From JACVRW01 sp035645115 (GTDB lineage Bacteria > Actinomycetota > Thermoleophilia > Solirubrobacterales > Thermoleophilaceae), in the NCBI GenBank assembly GCA_035645115.1, contig DASQNF010000207.1, forward strand, positions 1-5,939: a stretch of DNA of 5,939 nucleotides. Direction: 5' to 3'. Below the pieces are notes generated by a model, which saw nothing but the letters and a program-made list of their open reading frames with translations, did no database searches and was not told the DNA's origin. The position numbers were made by a program, and so were the translations under genes. The first letter of the stretch is position 1; every line of letters starts with the position of its first letter. Shown piece by piece: positions 1 through 5,367 of the stretch.

Positions 1-515
1 CGGACGCCGCGCTCGTAGAGCCAGTGCGTGGCCTCGGCGGTCACGCCGGGCCCTAGCGCCATGTAACCCGGCTCGCCCACGGCGGCGTCGCGGCCCGTGC
101 GCACCAGCACGATGTCGCGCTCCCGCAGCTCGTGGCCGATCCGCTCGAGCTCCGCCTCGACCTCCGTGACGGCGATCTCGGCGCCGTCCTGCTTGGCGCG
201 CATGTCGAGCACCACACCCGGGCCGAAGAACCAGTCGAGGGGCAGCTCGTCGATCGTCTGCGCTCGCTCGCCCGCGATCGTCGAGTTGTAGTGCCAGGGA
301 GCGTCCACGTGGGTGGCGTTGTGGGTGCCGAGGCGCGTGAAGGTCTCGAGCGCCCAGCCCTCGTTGTCGCGCAGCAGACGCGCGGGCACCCCCAGCAGCG
401 CCTCGATCTGCGCGGCCCCCTCCGCGTGGCTGTGGTACTCGATGTCCGTGCGCAGCACCTCGGGCGTCTCCGGCGGGCTCTGCGTGATCGGCGCGGAGAG
501 ATCGACGAGGCGCAT
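1..515 (-). CDS. Cyclase / kynurenine formamidase family metal-dependent hydrolase (5' part)
   Basis: The reading frame opens at ATG 515-513 and runs off the window without a stop, giving 171 complete residues plus part of one codon. It begins MRLVDLSAPITQ, the usual N-terminus of the putative cyclase family (PF04199), in which the DLS..I strand precedes the metal site. The family signature HxxxHxD is present as GTHNATHVDAPWH, with His65, His69 and Asp71 as predicted divalent-metal ligands and His75 nearby. A later segment, ERDIVLVRTGRD at about 132-143, matches the conserved 'DivLvRTG' strand. Known members hydrolyse small amides or esters, including N-formylkynurenine; the substrate here cannot be told, and no tryptophan-degradation gene is adjacent. 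The gap to prmA upstream is 54 bases. The prmA stop TAG (572-570) lies in the same frame and no ATG, GTG or TTG intervenes, so ATG 515 is the only normal start. No clear Shine-Dalgarno sequence precedes it. The family call is solid, the substrate unknown. Confidence 0.9.
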   Translation of the reverse strand, partial: MRLVDLSAPITQSPPETPEVLRTDIEYHSHAEGAAQIEALLGVPARLLRDNEGWALETFTRLGTHNATHVDAPWHYNSTIAGERAQTIDELPLDWFFGPGVVLDMRAKQDGAEIAVTEVEAELERIGHELRERDIVLVRTGRDAAVGEPGYMALGPGVTAEATHWLYERGV

Positions 516-525
516 CGGGCGGCGC

Positions 526-531
526 AGGCTA
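526..531 (-). promoter_or_regulatory. Putative -10 element of the cyclase-family gene
   Basis: The minus strand reads GGGATAGCCTGCG, containing TAGCCT, which fits the actinobacterial -10 pattern TANNNT. It ends 10 bases before the ATG at 515, which would give a transcript with a leader of only a few bases. No recognisable -35 hexamer lies 16-18 bases upstream. A similar TAACCTGC string precedes the first MaoC gene. This is a pattern match only. Confidence 0.35.
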
Positions 532-569
532 TCCCAACGCCGCGGCGCCGGCCGGGGCAGGACGGCCGT

Positions 570-1370
570 CTATGTCCGGGTCAGCAGGCAGGCGCTCCAG
601 CCCCGAGACCGCAGCCGTCGGCGCTCGCGCAGCGGTGCGAACGCGGCCGCCAGCTCCGCTTCCTCCCCCTCGAGCAGCCCGGAGACGATCAGCCGCTCCG
701 GCGGCTCGGCCATCAGCTCCGCAACGCGCAGGAGCAGCGGCCGCACGAGGTTCGCCGTGACGGTGCGGGCGCCCGGCGCGGGCCGCTCGCGCAGGTCGAG
801 CGGCTGAACGCGCTCGAGCTCGACCCCGTTCGCGCGCGCGTTCTCGAGGGTGGCCTCGATCGCGGCGAAGTCGTTGTCGTAGGCGGCCACCGGCCCGAAG
901 CCGAGCCGCGCGGCGCTGATCGCAAGCACCCCCGAGCCGCAGCCTAGGTCCGCCAGCCCCCCTTCGGGCTCGAGCTCGAGCAGCAGCTCGAGGCTCATCC
1001 GGGTGGTCGGGTGCGCGCCGGTGCCGAACGCCTGTGCGGGGTCGACCACCACGTCGACGGTTCCCTCACGACGCGGCGCCCAGGGGGGACGCACCCACAC
1101 GCGCCCGCCCACGAGCACCGGCTCGTGGAAGCTGCGCCAGCGCTCGGCCCAGTCGTCGGCAAGCTGCTCGCCGCGGACGCTCACGAGCACGCCGCCGAGC
1201 TCGGCCTGACCTTCCGCGAGGGCCGGCAGCTCGCCGGGCGCGCCGTAGAGACCGAACTCCACGAAGCCGTCCCCGTCCACCTGCTCGAAGCCCGCCGGCG
1301 CGAGCCGGAGCAGCTCGGCCAGGAGCGGCTCGGTGTGCTCCGCGGGGGCGCGGATCGCGAGCCTGATCAG
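570..1370 (-). CDS. prmA: Ribosomal protein L11 methyltransferase PrmA, probable CTG start
   Basis: PrmA is a cytoplasmic SAM-dependent enzyme that methylates lysines and the N-terminus of ribosomal protein L11. With the start chosen here it has 266 residues, within the family range. Seen in order: an N-terminal substrate-recruitment domain (LIRLAIRAPAEHTEPLLAEL at the very start), the linker signature DDWAERWRSFHEPVLVGGR (about 72-90), the PrmA hallmark AFGTGAHPTT (114-123), SAM motif I DLGCGSG (141-147), the acidic motif II AAYDND (162-167), TANLVRPLLL (205-214), equivalent to the family 'ANIL' catalytic-loop region, and SGLLEGEE (230-237). There is no ATG, GTG or TTG in frame near the N-terminus; the first is GTG at 1280, which would delete 30 family-like residues. 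CTG at 1370-1368 overlaps the dnaJ TGA stop as CTGA, the same geometry as the hrcA/dnaJ overlap, so I take it as the start. The product is certain; the start is inferred. Confidence 0.93.
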   Translation of the reverse strand: MIRLAIRAPAEHTEPLLAELLRLAPAGFEQVDGDGFVEFGLYGAPGELPALAEGQAELGGVLVSVRGEQLADDWAERWRSFHEPVLVGGRVWVRPPWAPRREGTVDVVVDPAQAFGTGAHPTTRMSLELLLELEPEGGLADLGCGSGVLAISAARLGFGPVAAYDNDFAAIEATLENARANGVELERVQPLDLRERPAPGARTVTANLVRPLLLRVAELMAEPPERLIVSGLLEGEEAELAAAFAPLRERRRLRSRGWSACLLTRT

Positions 1371-2497
1371 CGCAGGGCCCGCTTGACCTTCGAGAGCAGC
1401 GACTCGTGTTCCGTCTCGCGCAGGTTGTCCTCGCCGATCGTCTCGCTCAGCTCGCCCAGCAGCTCGCGCTGGCGCACTGTGAGGTTGCGCGGGATCACCA
1501 CGTTCAGCACCACCTGCTGGTCACCGCGGCGGCCACGGCCGATCGTCGGCATGCCGCGTCCCTTGAGCGTGACCACGGTCCCCGGCTGTGTGCCGGGGGG
1601 CACCTCGATCTCCTCCTCGCCGTCGAGCGTCGGCACGCTCACCGACGTGCCGAGCGCGGCGTCGGGAGCGGGCACGTCCACCACCGCCACGAGGTCGCTC
1701 CCCTCGCGCAGGAAGCGCTCGTCCTCGGTCACCCGGATCAGCACATAGAGGTCGCCGGCCGGCCCGCCGCGCTCGCCGGCGTGGCCGCGCCCACTCAGGC
1801 GGATGCGCTGCTCGTCGGCGATCCCGGCGGGCACGTCCACGCTGAGCGTCTTGCGCACCGCCCGCCGGCCGCGCCCGCCGCACTGCGCGCACGGCTGCGT
1901 TGGGCGCCTCCCCTCCCCGCCGCAGGCGTCGCAGGCGTGCTCGCGCACGAGCTGGCCGAACGCCGTGCGCGTGACGGCTCGCATGCGTCCGGCCCCGCCG
2001 CAGCGCTCGCAGGTCTCGATCGGCGTGCCGGGCTCGGCGCCGTTTCCGTGGCAGTGCGCGCAGGTGTCCACGAGCTCGTAGGAGACCTCCACCTCCGCGC
2101 CGCGCGCGGCCTGTTCCAGCGAGATCTCGACCTCGACCGCCGCGTCGCCCCCCTGAACCCGGCCGGCGCCGCGCCCGCCGCCGAAGCCGCCGCCGAAGGG
2201 GTCGCCGCCGAAGAAGGCGTCGAAGATGTCGGCGAACGAACCGAAGCCGTGCGCCTGGGAGGAGAAGCCGCGCGACTCGAGCCCCTCGAAGCCGTAACGG
2301 TCGTAGGTGGCGCGCCGCTCGGGATCCGAGAGGATCTCGTATGCCTCGGCGGCCTCCTTGAACTTCTCCTCGGCCGCCGGGTCGTGGCTGTTCACGTCAG
2401 GGTGGAGCTCGCGCGCCAGGCGCCGGAACGCCTTCTTGATCTCGCGCTCGGGGGCGTCCGAGGGCACGCCCATCACCTCATAGGGGTCGCGCTTCAC
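1367..2497 (-). CDS. dnaJ: Molecular chaperone DnaJ (type I Hsp40, hrcA-linked copy)
   Basis: This co-chaperone stimulates DnaK ATPase activity and delivers unfolded substrates in the cytoplasm. The 376-residue protein has all type I parts. The J domain covers about 4-70, with the HPD motif at 32-34 (LHPDV). A Gly/Phe-rich stretch at about 77-117 contains FADIFDAFFGG and GGGFGGG. The zinc-binding domain has four CxxCxGxG repeats at about 146-153 (CAHCHGNG), 163-170 (CERCGGAG), 189-196 (CDACGGEG) and 203-210 (CAQCGGRG), with all eight cysteines intact. C-terminal substrate-binding domains follow. The start is GTG 2497-2495, which overlaps the hrcA stop as GTGA and has an excellent Shine-Dalgarno inside hrcA. 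Neither grpE nor dnaK is adjacent. In actinobacteria a dnaJ beside hrcA is commonly the second copy (dnaJ2), with another in a dnaK-grpE-dnaJ-hspR operon; that a second copy exists here is inference. Confidence 0.97.
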   Translation of the reverse strand: MKRDPYEVMGVPSDAPEREIKKAFRRLARELHPDVNSHDPAAEEKFKEAAEAYEILSDPERRATYDRYGFEGLESRGFSSQAHGFGSFADIFDAFFGGDPFGGGFGGGRGAGRVQGGDAAVEVEISLEQAARGAEVEVSYELVDTCAHCHGNGAEPGTPIETCERCGGAGRMRAVTRTAFGQLVREHACDACGGEGRRPTQPCAQCGGRGRRAVRKTLSVDVPAGIADEQRIRLSGRGHAGERGGPAGDLYVLIRVTEDERFLREGSDLVAVVDVPAPDAALGTSVSVPTLDGEEEIEVPPGTQPGTVVTLKGRGMPTIGRGRRGDQQVVLNVVIPRNLTVRQRELLGELSETIGEDNLRETEHESLLSKVKRALR

Positions 2498-3522
2498 TCG
2501 TCGTACACCTCCGCCACGAACCGCGAGAGCTCACGGGCCGCCTGGCGCACGGCCATGATCGCCTGCGGGTAGTCCATGCGCAACGGCCCCAGCACCGACA
2601 CCGCCCCGAGGTTCCGACGCGCGAGCCCGTAGTTGGCGGCCACCAGCGACAGCGACTGAAGCTCGGGCGTCGGGTTCTCGCTGCCGATCCGCAGGTACAC
2701 GTTCGGCTCGGCGAGCGACTTGCGCAGCACCTCGAGCAGCGCCCGTCGCTGCTCGAGCATCTCCATGATCGTGCCGATCTGCGACAGCTCCTCGAAGCGG
2801 TGCTCGGAGAGCAGGCGCCCCGCGCCCTCCATGAACAAGGTGCTGGCGGCGGTCTCCTCGAGCTCCGTGAAGGCCGGGGCGAGCGTGGCGAGGAAGGTGC
2901 CCTCGCGGCCGTCGAGCTGAGGGTCGGCCAGGCGAGCGTGGAGTGCGCGCGAGCCCACCTCGAGCCCGCCGAGCACCTCGTTGAGATAGCTCACCGCCCA
3001 GTCGACCAGACCGGGGTCGACCGGGCGGTCGTAGGAGATCACCCTCTTGGTCACGCCGCCGGTGGAGCTGATCACCACGACCATCGCCACCTGTGGCTGC
3101 AGCAGCAGCACCTCCACGCGCCGGATCGTGGCGGTCTCGATCGGCGGCGCGGTCACGAGCGCCAGCAGGTTCGTGACCTGCGACAGCTGCTCGGAGGTGG
3201 CGCGCATCGCCTCGTCCACCTCGCGCCTCATCGTCGAGAGCTCGAGCCGCTTGCGCGGCACGGGCAGGCGGCCCTCGGCGAGGATCGCGTCCACGTACAT
3301 GCGGTAGCCGCGGTCGGTGGGCACGCGGCCCGCCGAGGTGTGCGGGTGCTCGAGCAGCCCCGCCTCCTCGAGCCGCGCGAGCTCCGCGCGCACGGTGGAC
3401 GGGCCCCAGGGGACCTCGTCGAGCTCGGCGATCCACTTCGAGCCCACGGGCTGGTCGAGTTGCACGTGGCCCTCGACCACCTTGCGCAGGATGATGCTCT
3501 GGCGGGGGCTGATCTCCACCAC
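2494..3522 (-). CDS. hrcA: Heat-inducible transcriptional repressor HrcA
   Basis: HrcA represses chaperone genes by binding CIRCE operators and is thought to depend on GroEL for its active fold. The 342-residue length is normal. An N-terminal winged helix-turn-helix spans about 4-70: SPRQSIILRKVVEGHV, then PVGSKWIAEL, a recognition region PSTVRAELARLEEAGLL at 41-57, and the family signature HTSAGRVPTDRGYRMYVD at 61-78. The central GAF-like region follows, and the typical C-terminal motif GPLRMDYP is at 312-319. The start is GTG 3522 or the adjacent GTG 3519; both fit homology, and a -10-like TAGTTT would place the transcript start near 3519. Its stop overlaps the start of dnaJ by 4 bases. The gap to the upstream MaoC gene is 36 bases, so read-through is possible. 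I find no CIRCE inverted repeat (TTAGCACTC-N9-GAGTGCTAA) upstream or anywhere in the window, so autoregulation through the classical operator is not visible. Confidence 0.97.
   Translation of the reverse strand: MVEISPRQSIILRKVVEGHVQLDQPVGSKWIAELDEVPWGPSTVRAELARLEEAGLLEHPHTSAGRVPTDRGYRMYVDAILAEGRLPVPRKRLELSTMRREVDEAMRATSEQLSQVTNLLALVTAPPIETATIRRVEVLLLQPQVAMVVVISSTGGVTKRVISYDRPVDPGLVDWAVSYLNEVLGGLEVGSRALHARLADPQLDGREGTFLATLAPAFTELEETAASTLFMEGAGRLLSEHRFEELSQIGTIMEMLEQRRALLEVLRKSLAEPNVYLRIGSENPTPELQSLSLVAANYGLARRNLGAVSVLGPLRMDYPQAIMAVRQAARELSRFVAEVYDE
2507..2512 (-). promoter_or_regulatory. Strong Shine-Dalgarno for dnaJ inside hrcA
   Basis: The minus strand reads GGAGGT here, a full anti-16S match, followed by a 9-base spacer to the GTG at 2497. 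It lies within the last codons of hrcA. It supports the GTG start and suggests that dnaJ is translated efficiently on its own as well as by coupling to hrcA. Confidence 0.7.
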
Positions 3523-3526
3523 CTCA

Positions 3527-3532
3527 AAACTA
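3527..3532 (-). promoter_or_regulatory. Putative -10 element of hrcA
   Basis: The minus strand reads CTAGTTTTGAGGTGGTG across the hrcA start. TAGTTT fits TANNNT and ends 4 bases before GTG 3522 and 7 bases before GTG 3519. The second spacing is what a leaderless transcript beginning exactly at GTG 3519 would show. GAGG just before the first GTG is a poorly spaced Shine-Dalgarno. No -35 hexamer is recognisable. It would separate hrcA-dnaJ-prmA from the MaoC pair as its own transcription unit. Confidence 0.4.
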
Positions 3533-3558
3533 GCCGTCCGCCTGCCGCAGCGGCGGCG

Positions 3559-3930
3559 TCAGCCCGGGGCCAGCTCCGCCTCGGCGTTGCGGATTATGCG
3601 GCGCTCGCCCTGCACGGCCTCGGCCTTGACCACCACCGTGCCGTCGCGCTCATCCACCGTCTCGCCGGTCACGACGATCTCCTGCTCGGGGAAGCCCATC
3701 CCGCGGAACTGCACCGAGAGGCGCTTGAGGCTGCGCGGGTCGCCGCCGGCCGCGCTCGTGCAGGCGCGCGCCACCTGCGCCATCGAGTACAGCCCGTGCA
3801 GGATGTTGCCCGGCAGGCCGACCGACTTCGCGAACTCCGGATCGATGTGGATCGGATTGAAGTCGCCCGACGCGCCCGCGTAGCGGTGCGGGAGGTACTT
3901 GTCGGGCGTCACCGCGAGCTCGATCTTCAC
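3559..3930 (-). CDS. MaoC-family (R)-hydratase/dehydratase, catalytic (HadB-like) subunit
   Basis: This 123-residue single hotdog-fold protein carries the hydratase-2 motif YAGASGDFNPIHID at 17-30, with the predicted catalytic pair Asp23 and His28 in the form GDxNPIH. The following LPGNILHGLYSMAQVAR (39-55) is the usual hot-dog helix region of MaoC proteins. Such proteins hydrate or dehydrate (R)-3-hydroxyacyl thioesters; in mycobacteria HadB has this form and pairs with HadA in fatty-acid synthase II. The start is GTG 3930-3928, which overlaps the stop of the preceding MaoC gene (GTGA), with a GGGGGG tract 5 bases upstream. The tight coupling to a partner lacking the catalytic residues argues for a heterodimer. 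Whether the substrate is ACP-bound (HadB role) or CoA-bound (PhaJ-like role) cannot be decided from sequence. Fold and catalytic residues are well supported, the pathway is inference. Confidence 0.9.
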   Translation of the reverse strand: MKIELAVTPDKYLPHRYAGASGDFNPIHIDPEFAKSVGLPGNILHGLYSMAQVARACTSAAGGDPRSLKRLSVQFRGMGFPEQEIVVTGETVDERDGTVVVKAEAVQGERRIIRNAEAELAPG

Positions 3931-4370
3931 GCGGCCCCCCTGACGATGTTGGTCCAGGTGCCGCGCACGACCTGCTGCCCGTCCTGGTTGCGGGACACGG
4001 ACCCGAACACGTAGAAGCCCATGCCGCCCTTCTCGGAGATGTCCTCGACCGTGGTCTCGGTGGTGATCACGTCCCCGGCGCAGACCGGCTCGCCCCAAAC
4101 GAACTCCTGCCCGCCGTGCACCATCATCGGGAAGTCGATGCCCACCTCCGGATCGAACACTGCGGGGCCGACCGATCCGGCCGAGTACACCACCGCGAAC
4201 ATCGGCGGCGCCGGCACGTCGCGGAAGCCCGCCGCGCGCGCCTTTCCCCGGTCGAAGTAGAGCGGGTTGTCCTCGCCGACCGCGCGCGCGTACTCCGCGA
4301 TCTTCTCCTTACCTACCTCGTATTCGAAGGGCGGGAAGCTCTTGCCGATCGCGGATGACTCGACGGCCAC
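3927..4370 (-). CDS. MaoC-like (FAS1-type dehydratase domain) subunit, non-catalytic, HadA-like
   Basis: This 147-residue protein resembles the N-terminal MaoC/FAS1-like dehydratase domain (PF13452) seen in HadA and HadC. The segment ARAVGEDNPLYFD (28-40) aligns with the hydratase-2 motif of its neighbour, but the catalytic Asp is Glu33 and the catalytic His is Tyr38, so it is predicted to lack its own active site. Other family marks are APPMFAVV (54-61) and HGGQEFVWGEPVCAGD (85-100), the latter typical of the substrate-binding half of two-domain dehydratases. The start is GTG 4370-4368, which preserves the expected N-terminus (AIGKSFPPFEYEVG). The stop overlaps the start of the catalytic subunit by 4 bases. 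It lies 81 bases after the sigma-factor gene. Likely role: the acyl-chain-binding partner of an (R)-3-hydroxyacyl dehydratase heterodimer, by analogy with mycobacterial HadAB; the substrate is not known. Confidence 0.87.
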   Translation of the reverse strand: MAVESSAIGKSFPPFEYEVGKEKIAEYARAVGEDNPLYFDRGKARAAGFRDVPAPPMFAVVYSAGSVGPAVFDPEVGIDFPMMVHGGQEFVWGEPVCAGDVITTETTVEDISEKGGMGFYVFGSVSRNQDGQQVVRGTWTNIVRGAA

Positions 4371-4378
4371 GGCGCGGC

Positions 4379-4384
4379 AGGTTA
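4379..4384 (-). promoter_or_regulatory. Putative -10 element of the MaoC pair
   Basis: The minus strand reads GGTAACCTGCCGCGCC and then the GTG start at 4370. TAACCT fits TANNNT, and the 8-base spacing to GTG matches a leaderless transcript starting at or beside the first codon. There is no usable Shine-Dalgarno and no clear -35 hexamer. It sits next to a GC-rich hairpin, so transcription from here may be separate from the sigma gene. Confidence 0.4.
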
Positions 4385-4429
4385 CCCGCGCGCCGCGGGG
4401 GTGGCCCTCCGCGCCGGTTGTGCTCGGAG
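4385..4429. other. Two GC-rich hairpins after the sigma gene, possible weak terminator
   Basis: The 81-base gap after the sigma stop holds two inverted repeats. The one nearer the stop spans 4407-4429 (CTCCG/CGGAG arms plus a GC pair across a mismatch, 7-base loop). The other spans 4385-4399, with perfect 6-base arms CCCGCG/CGCGGG and a 3-base loop. Neither has a T tract on the minus strand, so these are not classical intrinsic terminators, and short GC inverted repeats are common by chance in DNA this GC-rich. Confidence 0.22.
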
Positions 4430-4451
4430 CCGTCTGCTCGCGCCGGGACCG

Positions 4452-5315
4452 CTAGGCGGCTTCGCGCAGCCCCTGGGCCTCGGCCAGCGTCGAGAGCTTG
4501 CGCAGCGCCGCCTCCTCGATCTGGCGGGTGCGCTCGCGGGTGAGCTGGAACAGCTTCGCCACCTTGTCGAGCGTCTGCGGCGCCTCGCCGTTCAGGCCGA
4601 AGCGCAGCTCGAGGATGCGCCTGTCCCTGTAGGGGAGGTTGTCGAGCACGCTGTAGAGGCGCTCGTCGCGCATGCGCTCGACGGCCTCGTCGAACGGCGA
4701 CGAGCTGGCCTCGTCCGGGATCAGATCCCCGAACAGCGCGGCGTCGCCGTCGTCCCCCACCGGCTTGTCGAGCGACACGAGCTGCTGCGCGGCGCGCATG
4801 ATCACGTCCGCCTCCACGGGGTCGACGCCGGCGAGCGCGGCGATCTCCTCGATCGTGGGGTCGCGGTCGCCGTCCGCCTCGAGCTTGCGCTGTGCCCCAT
4901 CGAGCTTCTTGAGGATGTTGTCGATGTGGATCGGGATCCGGATCGTGCGGGCCTTGTCGGCGATGGCGCGCGAGATCGCCTGGCGGATCCACCAGGTGGC
5001 GTAGGTGGAGAACTTGAAGCCCTTGCGGTAGTCGAACTTCTCGACCGCCCGGATCAGGCCCACCGAGCCCTCCTGTATGAGGTCGAGGAACGGCAGGCCC
5101 TGGTTGCGGTAGCGCTTCGCGATCGAGACGACGAGGCGCAGGTTCGCGCGGGTCATGTGGTCCTTGGCCTCGAGGTCGCCGCGCTCGATGCGCTTGGCGA
5201 GCTCGAGCTCCTGTTCGGCGGTCAGGAGCGCTGTCTTCGCGATGCCGTCGAGGAACTGCTGGAGCGAGTCGACGGTCGGATCCGGGGCTGTCGGGTTGAG
5301 GGTCTCCGTGCGCAT
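4452..5315 (-). CDS. RNA polymerase sigma-70 factor, RpoD/SigA-like, short (group 1 or 2)
   Basis: The 287-residue protein directs RNA polymerase to -35/-10 promoters. Region 1.2 covers about 16-48 (DSLQQFLDG, LLTAEQELELAKRIERGD). Region 2 follows: ANLRLVVSIAKRY (57-69), the core-binding DLIQEGSVGLIRAVEKFD (78-95), then the melting and -10 recognition segment KFSTYATWWIRQAISRAI (101-118) and RTIRIPIH (123-130). Region 3 includes DPTIEEIAALAGV (152-164). Region 4 is about 220-277, with the -35-reading helix near LTRERTRQIEEAALRKL (258-274). It lacks the long acidic region 1.1 of many primary sigmas. RpoD-type proteins usually have TRERIRQIE; Thr263 replaces that Ile. The near-consensus region 2.3/2.4 predicts recognition of ordinary housekeeping -10 elements. 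The start is ATG 5315; its N-terminal extension before region 1.2 is only about 15 residues. Downstream genes may read through from it. Whether it is the primary sigma or an alternative (SigB-like) one is not decidable here. Confidence 0.95.
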   Translation of the reverse strand: MRTETLNPTAPDPTVDSLQQFLDGIAKTALLTAEQELELAKRIERGDLEAKDHMTRANLRLVVSIAKRYRNQGLPFLDLIQEGSVGLIRAVEKFDYRKGFKFSTYATWWIRQAISRAIADKARTIRIPIHIDNILKKLDGAQRKLEADGDRDPTIEEIAALAGVDPVEADVIMRAAQQLVSLDKPVGDDGDAALFGDLIPDEASSSPFDEAVERMRDERLYSVLDNLPYRDRRILELRFGLNGEAPQTLDKVAKLFQLTRERTRQIEEAALRKLSTLAEAQGLREAA

Positions 5316-5324
5316 ACGACCGCC

Positions 5325-5330
5325 AAGCTA
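5325..5330 (-). promoter_or_regulatory. Putative proximal -10 element of the sigma gene
   Basis: The minus strand reads CGTAGCTTGGCGGTCGTATG, with TAGCTT (TANNNT) ending 9 bases before the ATG at 5315. This would give a very short leader or leaderless transcript. The hexamer 17 bases upstream is AGGCAA, a poor -35. It competes with a better-spaced promoter just upstream. Confidence 0.35.
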
Positions 5331-5338
5331 CGAGCGGC

Positions 5339-5367
5339 TTCTAAGGCTTGCCTAAATCCGCTTGCAA
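5339..5367 (-). promoter_or_regulatory. Candidate -35/-10 promoter of the sigma gene
   Basis: On the minus strand TTGCAA (5367-5362) and TTAGAA (5344-5339) are separated by exactly 17 bases. TTGCAA matches four of six -35 consensus bases (TTGACA) and TTAGAA is a degenerate -10. This is the only place in the window with a recognisable two-part sigma-70 promoter, in an unusually AT-rich stretch for this DNA. Transcription would start near 5332, leaving a leader of about 17 bases. Confidence 0.4.
5342..5355. repeat. Imperfect 14-base palindrome inside the sigma promoter spacer
   Basis: The plus strand reads TAAGGCTTGCCTAA. The inner arms AGGC/GCCT pair perfectly around a 2-base centre, and the outer bases pair except for one mismatch. 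It fills most of the spacer and touches the -10 of the candidate promoter, which is where an operator would act. It resembles 14 bases of the DtxR/IdeR iron box (11 of 14 positions against TTAGGCTAACCTAA), but the remaining 5 bases of that box do not match, so a specific regulator cannot be assigned. Confidence 0.3.

Noticed and set aside
541..558. GC palindromes (GGCGCC, CCGGCCGG) between prmA and the cyclase gene
   Set aside because: They are short overlapping GC palindromes expected by chance in this composition, with no T tract to suggest a terminator.
132..947. Plus-strand open frame opposite the cyclase gene and the end of prmA
   Set aside because: The minus strand encodes clear family motifs over the same bases; the plus-strand product looks like antisense shadow.
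1406..2572. Long plus-strand open frame (388 codons) opposite dnaJ
   Set aside because: It is antisense to an unmistakable DnaJ, its translation is Ala/Arg/Leu/His-rich with no family resemblance, and stop codons are rare in this high-GC DNA.
2800..4014. Long plus-strand open frame (404 codons) spanning hrcA and both MaoC genes
   Set aside because: It crosses three well-supported minus-strand genes and their gaps, has low-complexity His/Arg/Ala-rich composition, and is a GC artefact.
3931..4098. Upstream extension of the second MaoC gene to 4098
   Set aside because: The extra residues are out of frame with the first MaoC protein, Arg/Gly/His-rich and unlike the family; GTG 3930 gives the proper hot-dog N-terminus.
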